A DNA stretch of 64,000 bases from Sphingomonas xanthus (GTDB lineage: Bacteria; Pseudomonadota; Alphaproteobacteria; Sphingomonadales; Sphingomonadaceae): the NCBI RefSeq assembly GCF_007998985.1, contig NZ_CP041659.1, positions 558,001 through 622,000 of the forward strand. Reading direction: 5' to 3'. Below are positions 42,165 to 52,530 of the stretch, one piece after another. A program made the translations under genes and the position numbers. Positions within the stretch are counted from its first letter, which is position 1. Every line of letters starts with the position of its first letter. The notes under the pieces were generated by a model. It saw only the letters and a program-made list of their open reading frames with translations, searched no databases and was not told the origin of the DNA.

Positions 42165-43982
42165 TCAGGCGGCTTCCATCTTCCGCGCTTCGCGCTTGCG
42201 CTCGTGCGGATCGAGGTGACGCTTGCGCAGACGGATAACCTTCGGGGTCACCTCGACCAGCTCATCGTCCTGGATATAGGCGATGGCCTGTTCCAGGCTC
42301 ATGCGCCGCGGCGGGGTCAGGCGGATGCCCTCATCCTTGCCGCTGGCGCGGAAGTTGGTCAGCTGCTTCGACTTTTGCGCGTTGACCTCAAGGTCCTGCG
42401 GCTTGGCATTTTCCCCGATGATCATACCCTGGTAGAGCATGTCGCCGGGCGAAACGAACAGGACGCCGCGATCTTCCAGCGCGTTGAGCGCATAGGCGAC
42501 GGCCTGGCCCTGCTCCATCGAGATCAGCGCGCCGTTCTGGCGGCCCTCGATCTTGCCCTTATAGGGACCATATTTTTCGAACAACCGGTTCATGATCCCG
42601 GTGCCACGCGTGTCGGACAGGAATTCGCCATGATAGCCGATCAGTCCGCGCGAAGGCGCGGAGAAGGTCAGGCGGGTCTTGCCGGCACCCGACGGTCGCA
42701 TGTCGGTCATTTCCGCCTTGCGCATGGCCATCTTGTCGATGACCGTTCCGGAAAATTCGTCATCGACGTCGACGACGACGGTTTCATAAGGCTCCTCGCG
42801 TCCGTCGGGTCCGTCGCGGAACAGCACGCGCGGCCGGCTGATCGACAGTTCGAAGCCTTCGCGGCGCAAGGTTTCGATCAGCACGCCGAGCTGGAGTTCG
42901 CCGCGCCCGGCGACTTCGAACGCTTCGCCGCCCGGAGTCTCGCTGACCCGGATCGCGACATTGCCTTCGGCCTCGCGGTCGAGCCGATCGCGGATGACTC
43001 GGCTCTGCACCTTGTCACCGTCCTTGCCGGCAAAGGGGCTGTCATTGACCGCAAAGGTCATGCTGAGCGTCGGGGGATCGATTTCGCGGGCGGTGAGCGG
43101 CTCGGTGATCTGCGGCGTACCGATGGTGTTCGACACGGTCGCCTTCATCAGGCCGGCAATGGCGACAATGTCGCCCGCCTTGGCGGTCTCGACCGGAACC
43201 CGCTCCAGCCCCTGAAAGGCGAACAGCTTGGAAACGCGGCCGTCCTCGACGGTCTTGCCGTTGACGTCGAGCGCGCGGATCGGGTCGTTGACCGTAAGCG
43301 TACCGCTCTCGATCCGGCCGGTCAGGATCCGGCCGAGGAAATTGTCGCGGTCGAGCAATGTCGCCAGCATTTTGAACTCACCCGCCGGGTCGAGGTCGGG
43401 GGCCGAAACATGGTCGACGATTTTCTGGAAAAGCGGGGTCAGGTCGCCTTCGCGCACGTCGTCAGTCGGTCCGGCATAGCCGGCGCGGCCCGAGGCGTAG
43501 AGGACCGGGAAATCGAGCTGCTCGTCATTGGCGTCGAGCGTCAGGAACAGTTCGAACACCTCGTCAAGCACTTCGGCCGGGCGGGCGTCAGGGCGATCGA
43601 TCTTGTTGACGACGACGATCGGCTTGAGGCCGAGGGCGAGCGCCTTGCCGGTCACGAACTTGGTCTGCGGCATCGGCCCCTCGGCGCTGTCGACGAGCAG
43701 GATGACGCCATCGACCATGCTGAGGATCCGCTCCACCTCAGCGCCGAAATCGGCGTGGCCGGGTGTGTCGACGATGTTGATCCGCGTGCCGCTCCATTCG
43801 ACCGAGGTGCATTTGGCGAGAATGGTGATCCCGCGCTCCTTCTCAAGGTCGTTCGAATCCATCGCGCGCTCTTCGATGCGCTGGTTTTCGCGGAAGGTGC
43901 CGGACTGGCGGAAAAGCTGGTCGACGAGCGTGGTCTTGCCATGATCGACGTGGGCGATGATCGCCACGTTGCGAAGGTTCAT
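42165..43982 (-). CDS. typA: Translational GTPase TypA/BipA
   Basis: 605 residues from ATG 43982 ([20 protein letters not shown]). GTPase motifs: G1 [10 protein letters not shown]2 RGITI, G3 DTPGHADF, G4 [11 protein letters not shown]-like domains follow, and the C-terminal domain ends with [20 protein letters not shown]. Ribosome-associated GTPase involved in 50S assembly and stress or cold adaptation. Confidence 0.97.
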   Translation of the reverse strand: MNLRNVAIIAHVDHGKTTLVDQLFRQSGTFRENQRIEERAMDSNDLEKERGITILAKCTSVEWSGTRINIVDTPGHADFGAEVERILSMVDGVILLVDSAEGPMPQTKFVTGKALALGLKPIVVVNKIDRPDARPAEVLDEVFELFLTLDANDEQLDFPVLYASGRAGYAGPTDDVREGDLTPLFQKIVDHVSAPDLDPAGEFKMLATLLDRDNFLGRILTGRIESGTLTVNDPIRALDVNGKTVEDGRVSKLFAFQGLERVPVETAKAGDIVAIAGLMKATVSNTIGTPQITEPLTAREIDPPTLSMTFAVNDSPFAGKDGDKVQSRVIRDRLDREAEGNVAIRVSETPGGEAFEVAGRGELQLGVLIETLRREGFELSISRPRVLFRDGPDGREEPYETVVVDVDDEFSGTVIDKMAMRKAEMTDMRPSGAGKTRLTFSAPSRGLIGYHGEFLSDTRGTGIMNRLFEKYGPYKGKIEGRQNGALISMEQGQAVAYALNALEDRGVLFVSPGDMLYQGMIIGENAKPQDLEVNAQKSKQLTNFRASGKDEGIRLTPPRRMSLEQAIAYIQDDELVEVTPKVIRLRKRHLDPHERKREARKMEAA

Positions 43983-44090
43983 TATCGATGTCCCGGGGTA
44001 TGAGTTGGCGCGCACCTACAGGAATTGCTGCGTTGCGGCAATGGCACCCATGCCCGACCAGTGCGTTTTTGGCGGCGAAAGGAGATTGTC

Positions 44091-44315
44091 ATGCCCAAGG
44101 GTGCCTACACGGCCAAGCAGGAGCGCAAGGCCGATCATATCGCCGAAGGCTATCGCGAGAAGGGAGTCAGCAAGGACGAAGCCGAGGAACGTGCCTGGCG
44201 CACGGTCAATAAACAAGACGGCGGCGGCAAGAATGAAGGGTCGGGACGCAGCCGTTCGCGCAGCGCCGCCGCCAAGAAGGGCTGGGAAACGCGCCGCCGG
44301 CGCGGCAACGCCTAG
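44091..44315 (+). CDS. Small basic protein annotated in relatives as plasmid stabilization protein
   Basis: 74 residues from ATG 44091, with AAAGGAG upstream. Highly charged and basic: MPKGAYTAKQERKADHIAEG, VSKDEAEERAWRTVNKQDGG, then a Gly/Ser/Arg-rich tail ending in WETRRRRG. I recognise it as the small chromosomal family often labelled plasmid stabilization protein in alphaproteobacteria, without evidence of a toxin-antitoxin role here. Convergent with a MarR gene; the stops overlap by 4 bases. Confidence 0.8.
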   Translation: MPKGAYTAKQERKADHIAEGYREKGVSKDEAEERAWRTVNKQDGGGKNEGSGRSRSRSAAAKKGWETRRRRGNA

Positions 44316-44725
44316 CGCGGCAACCGCTCGAGGATCTCGATCCCGCGCTCAAGCGCGCGCAACTCGCTTGCAGCCAGCTTTGCCAGCCGGCCTTCAAGCG
44401 AATGATCGGCGGCGGGCGGGCGATTGAGATGCTGGCGACCGTCCTCGGTCAGCCGTAGGGCGAGTCGGCGTCGGTTGGCGGGATCGGGCCGGCGATCGAC
44501 CAGCCCGGCCCGGACCAGCACGTCTACCGCCCGGCTGACCGCCGGCGCCCCCCGGTCAACTTTTGCCGCGACCTGGTTCAATGTCGCCGGCTCGGCCGCT
44601 GCAACGGCGGCTAGCAGGTCGCGCTGCTGGCCCATTGCTTTCGCCGCTGCAGTATCGCCGCCCAATTCCTCGACCAGCCGCGCAAATCGCGCCGCAATGG
44701 CACCCGGTGATGTATTTCCCCACAT
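44312..44725 (-). CDS. MarR-family transcriptional regulator
   Basis: 137 residues. Winged-helix features: LLAAVAAAEPATLNQVAAKV, recognition region DRGAPAVSRAVDVLVRAGLV and wing RRPDPANRRRLALRLTEDG. Probably a dimeric repressor. Target unknown; the neighbouring cytochrome b561 gene lies upstream in the same orientation, 46 bases away. Confidence 0.88.
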   Translation of the reverse strand: MWGNTSPGAIAARFARLVEELGGDTAAAKAMGQQRDLLAAVAAAEPATLNQVAAKVDRGAPAVSRAVDVLVRAGLVDRRPDPANRRRLALRLTEDGRQHLNRPPAADHSLEGRLAKLAASELRALERGIEILERLPR

Positions 44726-44771
44726 TATTGCAGGCTAGCAAAGATTTGCAGCCATGCAAGGTTGCGTCCCG

Positions 44772-45353
44772 TTAGCGACCGTTCTTGTGCCCGAACGGCG
44801 GCATCCGGTTGGCGACGGCGCCCTTCGCGATGAACTGGTTGTAAAGCGCCCCCGCGACATGAAGCACGAGGGTTGCGATGGTCAGCTTGACCAGGATCTC
44901 ATGGACATCGCCGAATTCATTCTCCTTCGGGATTCCAGGGATAGCGGGAACTGAAAGTCCCAATTGCAGCGCGACTTGCCCGTCTTCAGCCCGGCCCGAC
45001 ACGGCGGCGAGACCGGTCAGCGGCAATGCCACCAGCATCAGGTAAAAGAGCCGATGCGTCCAGGTCCCGACAAAGCGCTGCCACTTGGGATAATCGGCAG
45101 GATAGGGCGGAGGAGGATTCATCAGCCGAACCGAAAGCCGCGCGAGCGCCAGCAGGAGGATCGCCACGCCCAGCGTCTTGTGCCAGTCGAACCATTCCCC
45201 GCGGGCGGGCCCGCGCGGCATGTCGTGGAAGGTGAAACCTACATAGATTTGCAGAAGGACCGCGAAGGCGGTGATCCAGTGAAGCCATACCACGATCGAC
45301 CGATAGCGTACTGCGATCGGACCTGTATTCTGTTCGACCATATAGTCGGCCAT
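44772..45353 (-). CDS. Cytochrome b561 family protein
   Basis: 193 residues with four membrane helices. Heme-ligand histidines appear in VWLHWITAF (first helix), DWHKTLGVAILLL (second), WTHRLFYLMLVALP (third) and DVHEILVKLTIATLVLHVAG (fourth). Inner-membrane di-heme electron carrier, possibly superoxide oxidase-like (CybB). Stand-alone. Confidence 0.93.
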   Translation of the reverse strand: MADYMVEQNTGPIAVRYRSIVVWLHWITAFAVLLQIYVGFTFHDMPRGPARGEWFDWHKTLGVAILLLALARLSVRLMNPPPPYPADYPKWQRFVGTWTHRLFYLMLVALPLTGLAAVSGRAEDGQVALQLGLSVPAIPGIPKENEFGDVHEILVKLTIATLVLHVAGALYNQFIAKGAVANRMPPFGHKNGR

Positions 45354-45403
45354 CGACTTCCTCCTCTATCGGGCGAACGCCCCCGCTCCTCCGAACCTTC
45401 CCC

Positions 45404-46324
45404 TCAATGAAGCGCCTGTCCAGCTTCAAAAGCGGCAGGCTGCTGTGCCAGCGGCTGGAACGAGATTGCAAGCGCCGGATCGAAGCCTAGCCCATGAGGC
45501 CGGTCGGGCAAGCGGATCAGCGACAATTTCCAGCGTCCGTGCGGCGCGCAAGCAGTCCTTCCCGCCCGCATCTGGTGAACCACCGGCGCGTGTGCGCTCT
45601 TGGCAAGGAGCCGGCCCATCGCCTGGTGGAGCTGGCGATTTTCGTCCCTGTTGCGAAGGGCAACCGAAAGACCTTCCAGCCGGGCCGGGCCGACCTCGTC
45701 GAGCAGCGCTTCCGCGCGACTGCTCACGGCCGACAAGCAGCCATGACGATCGAGCAGGATAACTCGGCAGTCGACGGTCGCTAATTCACCAAGCATCACT
45801 TCGGCGGCCTCCCCGTCCATCGCCAGCTGGACCCTGACGGCGCGCTGCACATGATGGAGAAGATGGGCAAAGCGCCCATAAACGACGTCATCGGTCGCGC
45901 CCTCGCGGCGGCCGCGGATCAGGGCAAGGCCAAGAAAATTATGTTGGTCGCTGATCAAGGTCGACTGACAGCCGAGCTGCATGTCGAGCATGGATACCGC
46001 GTCGTCATAAGCCGAAGTGCCGCCCCGCTTCCGGGCCTCGGCATAATGGCGCTCATGCTGGATGGTCATCAGATCGCCGACCGCGCGAAGGCGCCAATTG
46101 CCCTCCCCGCACAATTCCGGTGCGGAAAAGACCTCGTCGACGCGATGCGCCTCGCGTCCGACGAAAATGTCGAGGGGCATCATCATCGGTCCCCCGATCG
46201 CGGCCAGATGGACCGCGCCGCTGCCGGTCGCTCCGGCGACCAGTTCCATCGCGCGCTTCCAGCCGTCCTCTTCGAACGGCGCATTCATCAGCGCGAGCTC
46301 TGCTTGACGCAATGACGCAACCAC
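45404..46324 (-). CDS. Sensor-like protein resembling LuxR-family N-terminal region, no HTH
   Basis: 306 residues from GTG 46324; the frame extends to a TTG at 46351. Contains a GAF/PAS-like middle (QLGCQSTLISDQHNFLGLAL, HLLHHVQRAVRVQLAM) and a PAS-like end (CRVILLDRHGCLSAVSSRAE). From memory, similar sphingomonad proteins continue into a C-terminal LuxR helix-turn-helix, but this one stops after FEAGQALH. No such domain lies in the next 50 bases before the cytochrome gene, so it is truncated or an orphan sensor. Confidence 0.55.
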   Translation of the reverse strand: MVASLRQAELALMNAPFEEDGWKRAMELVAGATGSGAVHLAAIGGPMMMPLDIFVGREAHRVDEVFSAPELCGEGNWRLRAVGDLMTIQHERHYAEARKRGGTSAYDDAVSMLDMQLGCQSTLISDQHNFLGLALIRGRREGATDDVVYGRFAHLLHHVQRAVRVQLAMDGEAAEVMLGELATVDCRVILLDRHGCLSAVSSRAEALLDEVGPARLEGLSVALRNRDENRQLHQAMGRLLAKSAHAPVVHQMRAGRTACAPHGRWKLSLIRLPDRPHGLGFDPALAISFQPLAQQPAAFEAGQALH

Positions 46325-46382
46325 GATCCCAGCCCCCAGTCCGGGGACCAAGCTTGGCCAATTTCCGCGTCAAGCCAAGGGG

Positions 46383-46416
46383 AAAATTACAGTGCCGCCA
46401 TTTTCGGCGGCACTGT
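46383..46416 (-). terminator. Intrinsic terminator of the acyl-CoA (fadJ-like) operon
   Basis: On the minus strand an 11-bp stem ACAGTGCCGCC / GGCGGCACTGT (46389-46399 and 46406-46416) is followed by AATTTTCC. It begins 14 bases after the fadJ-like stop. Confidence 0.85.
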
Positions 46417-46430
46417 GACTTCAAAAAGGG

Positions 46431-48515
46431 TCAGCGCGTGAACTTCTCGCCCTTTTCGGCCTTGTCGAGAAGGAGCCGGGAAAAGCTGAAATCGCTTCCC
46501 ATCCGCTGTTCCTGGCGCTTCAGGCCCTCGACGATCTTCGGAAGGCCCTGGCTGTCGGCCCAGAACATCGGGCCGCCGCGATAGACCGGCCAGCCATAGC
46601 CATAGACCCACACCACATCGATGTCCGATGCGCGCTGCGCCATGCCTTCCTCGAGGATCTTCGCGCCTTCGTTGACCATCGTGTAGAGGGTGCGCTCGAC
46701 GATCTCCTCATCGTCGATCTGGCGGCGGGTCACGCCCTGCTTTGCGGCAAAATCCTCAATGATCTGCTGGACCACCGGCGACGGGCTCGGCCGACGCTTG
46801 TCATCATAATCGTAAAAACCGGCGCCCTTCTTTTGGCCCCAGCGGTCGATGGCGCAAAGCGCATCTCGGACATTCTCGATCCGGCTCGGATCGCGGTGCC
46901 AGCCGATGTCGACCCCGGCAAGGTCAGCCATCTGAAACGGCCCCATCGGCATTCCGAATTCGACATGGACCCGGTCAACCTGTTCGGGGGTGGCGCCTTC
47001 CAGCAGTAACTTGGTTGCCTCGATCTGGCGGGGCATCAGCATGCGGTTGCCGATGAAGCCGTGGCAAACCCCGGCGACCACCGCCACCTTGCGGATCTTC
47101 TTGGCCAGCTGCATCGCGGTGATGAGGACATCTGGCGCAGTCCTGGCGCCGCGCACCACTTCCAGCAGCTTCATGATGTTGGCAGGCGAGAAGAAATGGA
47201 GCCCGACAACGTCCTCCGGACGCGAGGTGATCGCCGCGATCTCGTCGATGTTGAGGTAGCTTGTGTTCGACGCCAAGATCGCGCCGGGCTTCATCACCTC
47301 GTCGAGCCGCGTGAAGATGTCCTTCTTGACGTCCATCTGCTCGAACACCGCCTCGATGATGAGGTCGCAGTCGGCGAGGTCGGCGAAGTCGAGCGTCGGG
47401 GTCAGCAGACCCATCGCTCGCTCGACCTGTTCGCCGGTCATTCGGCCCTTCGACGCCGTCGCTTCATAATTTTTGCGCATCACCCCGGTGCCCCGGTCGA
47501 GCGCTTCCTGGTTCATTTCGAAAATGGTCACCGGGATTCCGGCCGACAGGAAGTTCATCGAAATCCCGCCGCCCATCGTGCCGGCGCCGATGACCCCGAC
47601 CTTCTTCACCGGCCGCGGCTTGGTGTCGTCGGGGATATTATCGATCTTTGCCGCCTTGCGCTCGGCAAAGAAGAAATATTGCTGGGCCCGCGACTGGGTG
47701 CCGGACATCAGCCCCATGAACAGATTGCGCTCGTCGATGACGCCTTCGGCATAGGGTTTGGCGACCGCCGCCTCGATCGCCTTAATATTGGCTTCGGGCG
47801 CCTCGAAACCGCGGAACTTGCGGGCATTGGCCTTGCGGAATTCATCGAAGATCGCCGGATTAGCCCGGGCCTCGGCCAACTTCTCGTCGCGCTCGCTCGA
47901 CCTGGGGAGCGGCCGGATGTTCTTCACCTCTTCAGCATAGGCGACCGCATGCTGGACCAGCTCGCCGTCGACCAGCCGGTCGATCAGCCCGACAGCGCAG
48001 GCATCTTTGGCACTGACCATTGCGCCCGACGTGCACATCTCCAGCGCCTTCTGGACGCCGGCAACGCGCGGCAGGCGCTGCGTCCCGCCCGCGCCGGGGA
48101 GAAGGCCCAGCTTGACTTCAGGAACGCCCAGCCTGGCATCGCGAACCGCAACCCGATAGTGACAGCCGAGCGCCACCTCCAGTCCGCCGCCGAGCGCGGT
48201 GCCGTGGATCGCGGCAACCACCGGCTTCGAACAATTTTCGATCGTGTCGACCACTGTCGGCAGCCAGGGCATGACCGGGGGCTTGCCGAATTCGGTGATG
48301 TCGGCGCCGGCGAAGAAGGTCTGGCCTTCGCAGCGGATGACCACTGCCTTGACGCTGTCGTCGCCCTCGGCCTCCTCGATTGCCGCGACCAGCCCCCGCC
48401 GCACGGCGGCGCCGAGCGCATTGACCGGCGGGTTGTTCGAAGTGACGATCAACACGTCGCCGTGGCGACTGGTCGAAATCGGGCTGATGGTTGGCGTATC
48501 GATGACGTCGGTCAT
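46431..48515 (-). CDS. fadJ: Bifunctional enoyl-CoA hydratase / 3-hydroxyacyl-CoA dehydrogenase
   Basis: 694 residues. The N-terminal crotonase domain (about 1-190) has the oxyanion loop [15 protein letters not shown] and the catalytic Glu in [19 protein letters not shown]. The NAD-binding domain begins [20 protein letters not shown] at about residue 305. The dehydrogenase motif [17 protein letters not shown] and the C-terminal [20 protein letters not shown] follow. Performs the hydration and oxidation steps of beta-oxidation. Last gene of a four-gene operon (4-base overlap with the SDR upstream). FadB/FadJ-like; the precise paralogue is not resolved. Terminator downstream. Confidence 0.95.
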   Translation of the reverse strand: MTDVIDTPTISPISTSRHGDVLIVTSNNPPVNALGAAVRRGLVAAIEEAEGDDSVKAVVIRCEGQTFFAGADITEFGKPPVMPWLPTVVDTIENCSKPVVAAIHGTALGGGLEVALGCHYRVAVRDARLGVPEVKLGLLPGAGGTQRLPRVAGVQKALEMCTSGAMVSAKDACAVGLIDRLVDGELVQHAVAYAEEVKNIRPLPRSSERDEKLAEARANPAIFDEFRKANARKFRGFEAPEANIKAIEAAVAKPYAEGVIDERNLFMGLMSGTQSRAQQYFFFAERKAAKIDNIPDDTKPRPVKKVGVIGAGTMGGGISMNFLSAGIPVTIFEMNQEALDRGTGVMRKNYEATASKGRMTGEQVERAMGLLTPTLDFADLADCDLIIEAVFEQMDVKKDIFTRLDEVMKPGAILASNTSYLNIDEIAAITSRPEDVVGLHFFSPANIMKLLEVVRGARTAPDVLITAMQLAKKIRKVAVVAGVCHGFIGNRMLMPRQIEATKLLLEGATPEQVDRVHVEFGMPMGPFQMADLAGVDIGWHRDPSRIENVRDALCAIDRWGQKKGAGFYDYDDKRRPSPSPVVQQIIEDFAAKQGVTRRQIDDEEIVERTLYTMVNEGAKILEEGMAQRASDIDVVWVYGYGWPVYRGGPMFWADSQGLPKIVEGLKRQEQRMGSDFSFSRLLLDKAEKGEKFTR

Positions 48516-49267
48516 GTCGTGGTCCGTCCGTAGCTTTGGTGATTGAAAGGGTGTGAGGCCGACAGGCCGCCATCGATGACGATGGCCTGGCCGTTGATAT
48601 AGCTTGCCTCGTCGGAGGCGAGGAACAGCGCTGTCTGGGCGATTTCGGCCGGTTCACCGCCGCGCTTGAGCGGGTTCAGCTTGCCGATCTCGCTTTCCTG
48701 GCCGCGAGATCGCGCGCGTTCGTAGATGAATTCGGTCATTCCGGTTTCGATGAGGCCGGGGCAGATCGCATTGACCCGGATATTGGCGCCGGCCAGTTGG
48801 GTCGAGGCGACCTTCACCAGGTTAATGACCCCCGCCTTCGACGCAGAATAGGCCGGGCCTCCGGCGCCCGAGCGCAGCCCGGCAACCGACGCCGTGGCAA
48901 CGATCGCCCCTGCCCCCCGCGCCTTCATCGCCGGGGCGGCATATTTCACGGCCAGGAACGGGCCGATGAGGTTGACCCGGAGGATTTCCGCCCAATCGGC
49001 CGCGTCCTGGTCGAAAATGCCGTCGAACCCTCCGCTGATCCCGGCATTGGCGAAAAAGATGTCGAGCCCGCCATGGTCGCGGACCGTATGTTCGACGAGC
49101 GCCTCGACCTGCTCCTCATCGCCTGCGTCGCATTCGAAGTCACTCCCGTGGAGGTCGGCGCCGATCACCGTCGCGCCTTCCTTGCGGAACAAGTCGACGC
49201 TGGCCTTGCCGATGCCCGAGCCCGAGCCCGTGACGATCGCCACCTTGCCGGTCAGCCGGCCGGTCAC
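48512..49267 (-). CDS. Short-chain dehydrogenase/reductase (SDR)
   Basis: 251 residues. Classical SDR: cofactor loop [16 protein letters not shown], active site with Ser (TASVAGL), Y-x3-K (YSASKAG), and CPGLIETGM. Overlaps its neighbours by 4 bases on each side (48512-48515, 49264-49267), so it is translationally coupled in the acyl-CoA operon. Probably acts on a hydroxyacyl or hydroxy intermediate; substrate unknown. Confidence 0.93.
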   Translation of the reverse strand: MTGRLTGKVAIVTGSGSGIGKASVDLFRKEGATVIGADLHGSDFECDAGDEEQVEALVEHTVRDHGGLDIFFANAGISGGFDGIFDQDAADWAEILRVNLIGPFLAVKYAAPAMKARGAGAIVATASVAGLRSGAGGPAYSASKAGVINLVKVASTQLAGANIRVNAICPGLIETGMTEFIYERARSRGQESEIGKLNPLKRGGEPAEIAQTALFLASDEASYINGQAIVIDGGLSASHPFNHQSYGRTTT

Positions 49268-50049
49268 AGCCCTACCCCGATGGTAGAGCCGCCATCGACG
49301 ATCATCGTCTGGCCGGTCATGAAGGTCGAGGCGGGCGAGGCGAGATAGACCGCTGCCCCGGCAATTTCATGCGGTTCGCCGATCCGCCGCAACGGCGTGC
49401 CGCGCGTGACCGACTTCAGCGTGTCGGGATTTTCCCACAAGGCACGGGCGAAATCGGTCTTCACCAGTCCCGGCGCGATGCAGTTCACCCGCACGCCCCT
49501 CGGCCCGAATTCGGCCGCGAGGTTGCGCGCCAGCTGGAAATCCGCCGCCTTGGAGATGTTGTAGGCCCCGATCATCGTCGAACTGGTCAGTCCGCCGATC
49601 GAACTGACGATGATGATCGATCCTTCGCCCCGTTCGAGCATTTCCGGCGCGACCATCGCGATCAGCCAGTGGTTGGCGATAACATTATTGTCGAGGATCT
49701 TGCGGAACTGGTCGTCGCTGATTCCCGCCATCGGGCCGTAATAGGGGTTGGACGCGGCGTTGCAGACCAGCACGTCGACCCGGCCGAAGGCGCGGCGGGT
49801 TTCATCGACTAGGTTCTGAAGCGCGTCCTTGCTGGATATATTGGCGGCGACCGCGATCGCCCGCCCTTCGCCATGCTGGGCATTGATCGCCTGGGCAACC
49901 TCGTCGCAGCTGTCCTGGTTGCGGCTGGAAATCACCACGCGGCAGCCATGTTCGGCGAGCGCCGCGGCGATGGCGAGGCCGATGCCGCGCGATGAGCCGG
50001 TGACAATCGCGACCTTGCCGGTCAGGTCGAACAGCCGGGGAACGCTCAT
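49264..50049 (-). CDS. Short-chain dehydrogenase/reductase (SDR)
   Basis: 261 residues. Glycine-rich loop [17 protein letters not shown], Ser in VSSIGGL, Y-x3-K as YNISKAA, and the C-terminal [10 protein letters not shown]. Second SDR of the operon, ATGA-coupled on both sides. The two SDRs are clearly different from each other (not tandem duplicates), so they probably serve separate steps. Confidence 0.93.
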   Translation of the reverse strand: MSVPRLFDLTGKVAIVTGSSRGIGLAIAAALAEHGCRVVISSRNQDSCDEVAQAINAQHGEGRAIAVAANISSKDALQNLVDETRRAFGRVDVLVCNAASNPYYGPMAGISDDQFRKILDNNVIANHWLIAMVAPEMLERGEGSIIIVSSIGGLTSSTMIGAYNISKAADFQLARNLAAEFGPRGVRVNCIAPGLVKTDFARALWENPDTLKSVTRGTPLRRIGEPHEIAGAAVYLASPASTFMTGQTMIVDGGSTIGVGL

Positions 50050-51293
50050 GCCAGCGTCTCCGCATGTTTGGCGAACTCGATCCGCGCAATCGACCGGTTG
50101 TGCACCTCGTCAGGGCCATCGGCGAGGCGCAGCGTGCGGATGCCCGCCCAGCTTGCCGCGAGCTGCGTATCCTGGCTGACCCCGGCCCCGCCAAAGGCCT
50201 GAATCGCATCGTCGATTACCTTCAGCGCCATGCGCGGCGCCTTGACCTTGATCATCGCGATCTCGGCCTTGGCGGACTTGTTGCCGACCTTGTCCATCAT
50301 GTCCGCTGCCTTGAGGCAGAGCAGCCGCGTACAGTCGATCTCGATGCGCGCGTCGGCGACCCGCTGTTCCCACACGCTATGGTCGCTGAGCCGCTTGCCG
50401 AAGGCGATCCGGCTTTGCAGGCGGCGGCACATCAGGTCGAGCGCTTCTTCGGCGGCGCCAATGGTGCGCATGCAATGGTGGATGCGTCCCGGACCGAGCC
50501 GCCCCTGCGCGATCTCGAACCCCCGCCCTTCGCCGAGCAGCAAGTTCGAGATGGGTACGCGAACTTCCTTGAGCGCAATTTCCATATGACCGTGAGGAGC
50601 ATCGTCATAGCCATAGACCGTCAGGTGACGCTCGATGGTGATCCCATCCGCGTCCATCGGCACCAGGATCATCGACTGCTGCTGGTGCTTGCGCGCCTCG
50701 GTGTCCGTCTTGCCCATCAGGATGGCGACCTTGCAGCGCGGATCGCCTGCACCACTCGACCACCATTTGCGACCGTTGACGACATAATCGTCGCCGTCGC
50801 GCTCGATCCGGCATTCGATATTGGTGGCGTCCGATGAGGCCACCCCGGGCTCGGTCATCAGGAACGCCGAGCGGATCTCGCCGCGCATCAGCGGCGCAAG
50901 CCACGCTTCCTTCTGTTCGCGAGTCCCATAGCGGTGGAGTACTTCCATGTTGCCGGTATCGGGGGCCGAGCAATTGAACGCTTCTGCCGACCACAGGATG
51001 CGCCCCATTTCCTCGGCGCAGAGCGCATATTCGAGGTTGGTCAGCTGTTCGCCTTCAAAGGCAAAGCTCTCGTCGACATGCTGGAGCGCGCCGCCCGGCG
51101 GCATGAACAGGTTCCACAGACCCGCTGCGCGCGCCTCGGATTTCAGCTCCTCGATCAGGTTCAGCGGCTTCCAGCGATCGCCGCCGTCGATCTCCTGCTT
51201 ATATTCAGCGACTCGGGGGCGAACATGTTTGTCGATGAAGCGCCTGACCCGGTCGCGGAAGAAAGCCTGCCGTTCCGTAAGGTCAAAATCCAC
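50046..51293 (-). CDS. Acyl-CoA dehydrogenase (ACAD10/11-like)
   Basis: 415 residues, first gene of the minus-strand operon. FAD-binding features: [49 protein letters not shown] and the C-terminal [20 protein letters not shown] with [11 protein letters not shown]. The long N-terminal part resembles the ACAD11 group, which acts on unusual or long-chain acyl-CoAs. It is divergent, 79 bases apart, from the second acyl-CoA dehydrogenase gene, so one control region may serve both operons. Confidence 0.93.
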   Translation of the reverse strand: MDFDLTERQAFFRDRVRRFIDKHVRPRVAEYKQEIDGGDRWKPLNLIEELKSEARAAGLWNLFMPPGGALQHVDESFAFEGEQLTNLEYALCAEEMGRILWSAEAFNCSAPDTGNMEVLHRYGTREQKEAWLAPLMRGEIRSAFLMTEPGVASSDATNIECRIERDGDDYVVNGRKWWSSGAGDPRCKVAILMGKTDTEARKHQQQSMILVPMDADGITIERHLTVYGYDDAPHGHMEIALKEVRVPISNLLLGEGRGFEIAQGRLGPGRIHHCMRTIGAAEEALDLMCRRLQSRIAFGKRLSDHSVWEQRVADARIEIDCTRLLCLKAADMMDKVGNKSAKAEIAMIKVKAPRMALKVIDDAIQAFGGAGVSQDTQLAASWAGIRTLRLADGPDEVHNRSIARIEFAKHAETLA

Positions 51294-51372
51294 CGCCGCT
51301 TCTCCCGCTTGCGTGACACCTCAGTATCGTTCCAAAACGGGCTAGGACTCTGGACCGCGAAGGGCAAGCAAC

Positions 51373-52527
51373 ATGGCCGATGTCGAACAATTCCGACGCG
51401 AGGTTCGCGACTGGCTGGAGGCCAATTGTCCGGCCGAGATGCGCACCCCGATGCGCAGCGAAAAGGATGCCTGCTGGGGCGGCCGCCACTTTGAGTTTCA
51501 GTCGGACGCGCAGAAGCGATGGCTGGATGCCATGGCATCGCGCGGCTGGACCGTGCCCGACTGGCCGAAGGACTATGGCGGCGGCGGCCTGGATGCCGCG
51601 CAGACCAGGGTCCTCAAGGAAGAAATGGCTTCGCTCGGCTGCCGCCCGCCGCTGACCAGCTTCGGCATTTCGATGCTTGGGCCGGCGCTCCTCAAATATG
51701 GCAGAGAAGACCAGAAGAAGCGCTTCCTTCCCGAAATCGCGCGGGGCGACATCCGCTGGTGCCAGGGATATTCGGAACCGGGAGCGGGATCGGACCTTGC
51801 CGACCTCCAGACCAGGGCCGAGGACAAGGGCGACCATTATCTTGTCAATGGCCAGAAGGTCTGGACCAGCTATGCCGATCAGGCGGACTGGATCTTCTGC
51901 CTGGTCCGCACCTCCGCGGAGTCGAAACATGGCGGAATCAGCTTCCTGCTGTTCGACATGGAAAGTCCCGGGGTTTCGACCAAGCCGATCCTCCTGATCA
52001 GCGGTTACAGCCCCTTCTGCGAGACTTTCTTCGACGATGTGAAAGTGCCCAAGGACCAATTGGTCGGGGAGGTCAACAAAGGCTGGGACGTCGCCAAATA
52101 TCTTCTCGGCCATGAGCGCGAGATGATCAGCGGCATGGGGCTTGGCGGGGACAAGCAGGCGTTGGGCAGGGCCGTCGGGTCGATCGACGATCCGCTGCTG
52201 CGCGCCGAGATCGCCGCCTTCGACGTCGACGCGCTGGCCTTTGCTGCCATGAGTGAGCGGTTCATCGACCAGCTGAAGGCAGGCGGAGCCCATCCGGCGA
52301 TGCCGAGCATGATGAAATATGCCGGGACCGAGCTCAACAAGCGCCGTCACGAGCTGGTCATGGCCGCTGGCGGATCCGACGCGCTTGAATGGGACAGCGA
52401 CCGTTCGGGCGGCGGCAAGGCGGCGCGCGACTGGCTGCGGACCAAGGCCAATTCGATCGAGGGGGGAACCTCGGAAATCCAGCTTGGCATCGTCGCCAAA
52501 CATATCCTTCGCCTGCCGGGAGCCTGA
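51373..52527 (+). CDS. Acyl-CoA dehydrogenase, subunit 1 of a probable pair
   Basis: 384 residues. QGYSEPGAGSDLADLQT and VNGQKVWTSYADQADWIFCL form the FAD/substrate region; the C-terminus has NSIEGGTSEIQLGIVAKHIL. The middle (GGAHPAMPSMMKYAGTELNK) is the form seen in heteromeric FadE-type enzymes. The next acyl-CoA dehydrogenase follows after 3 bases, so an alpha2beta2 enzyme, as in bacterial steroid side-chain degradation, is plausible. Substrate not determinable. Confidence 0.92.
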   Translation: MADVEQFRREVRDWLEANCPAEMRTPMRSEKDACWGGRHFEFQSDAQKRWLDAMASRGWTVPDWPKDYGGGGLDAAQTRVLKEEMASLGCRPPLTSFGISMLGPALLKYGREDQKKRFLPEIARGDIRWCQGYSEPGAGSDLADLQTRAEDKGDHYLVNGQKVWTSYADQADWIFCLVRTSAESKHGGISFLLFDMESPGVSTKPILLISGYSPFCETFFDDVKVPKDQLVGEVNKGWDVAKYLLGHEREMISGMGLGGDKQALGRAVGSIDDPLLRAEIAAFDVDALAFAAMSERFIDQLKAGGAHPAMPSMMKYAGTELNKRRHELVMAAGGSDALEWDSDRSGGGKAARDWLRTKANSIEGGTSEIQLGIVAKHILRLPGA

Positions 52528-52530
52528 GCC

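Noticed and set aside
40477..48533. Long plus-strand ORFs at 40477-42219, 42204-44003 and 47061-48533
   Set aside because: Each is antisense to a clearly real gene (helicase, typA, fadJ-like) and shows the same shadow composition.
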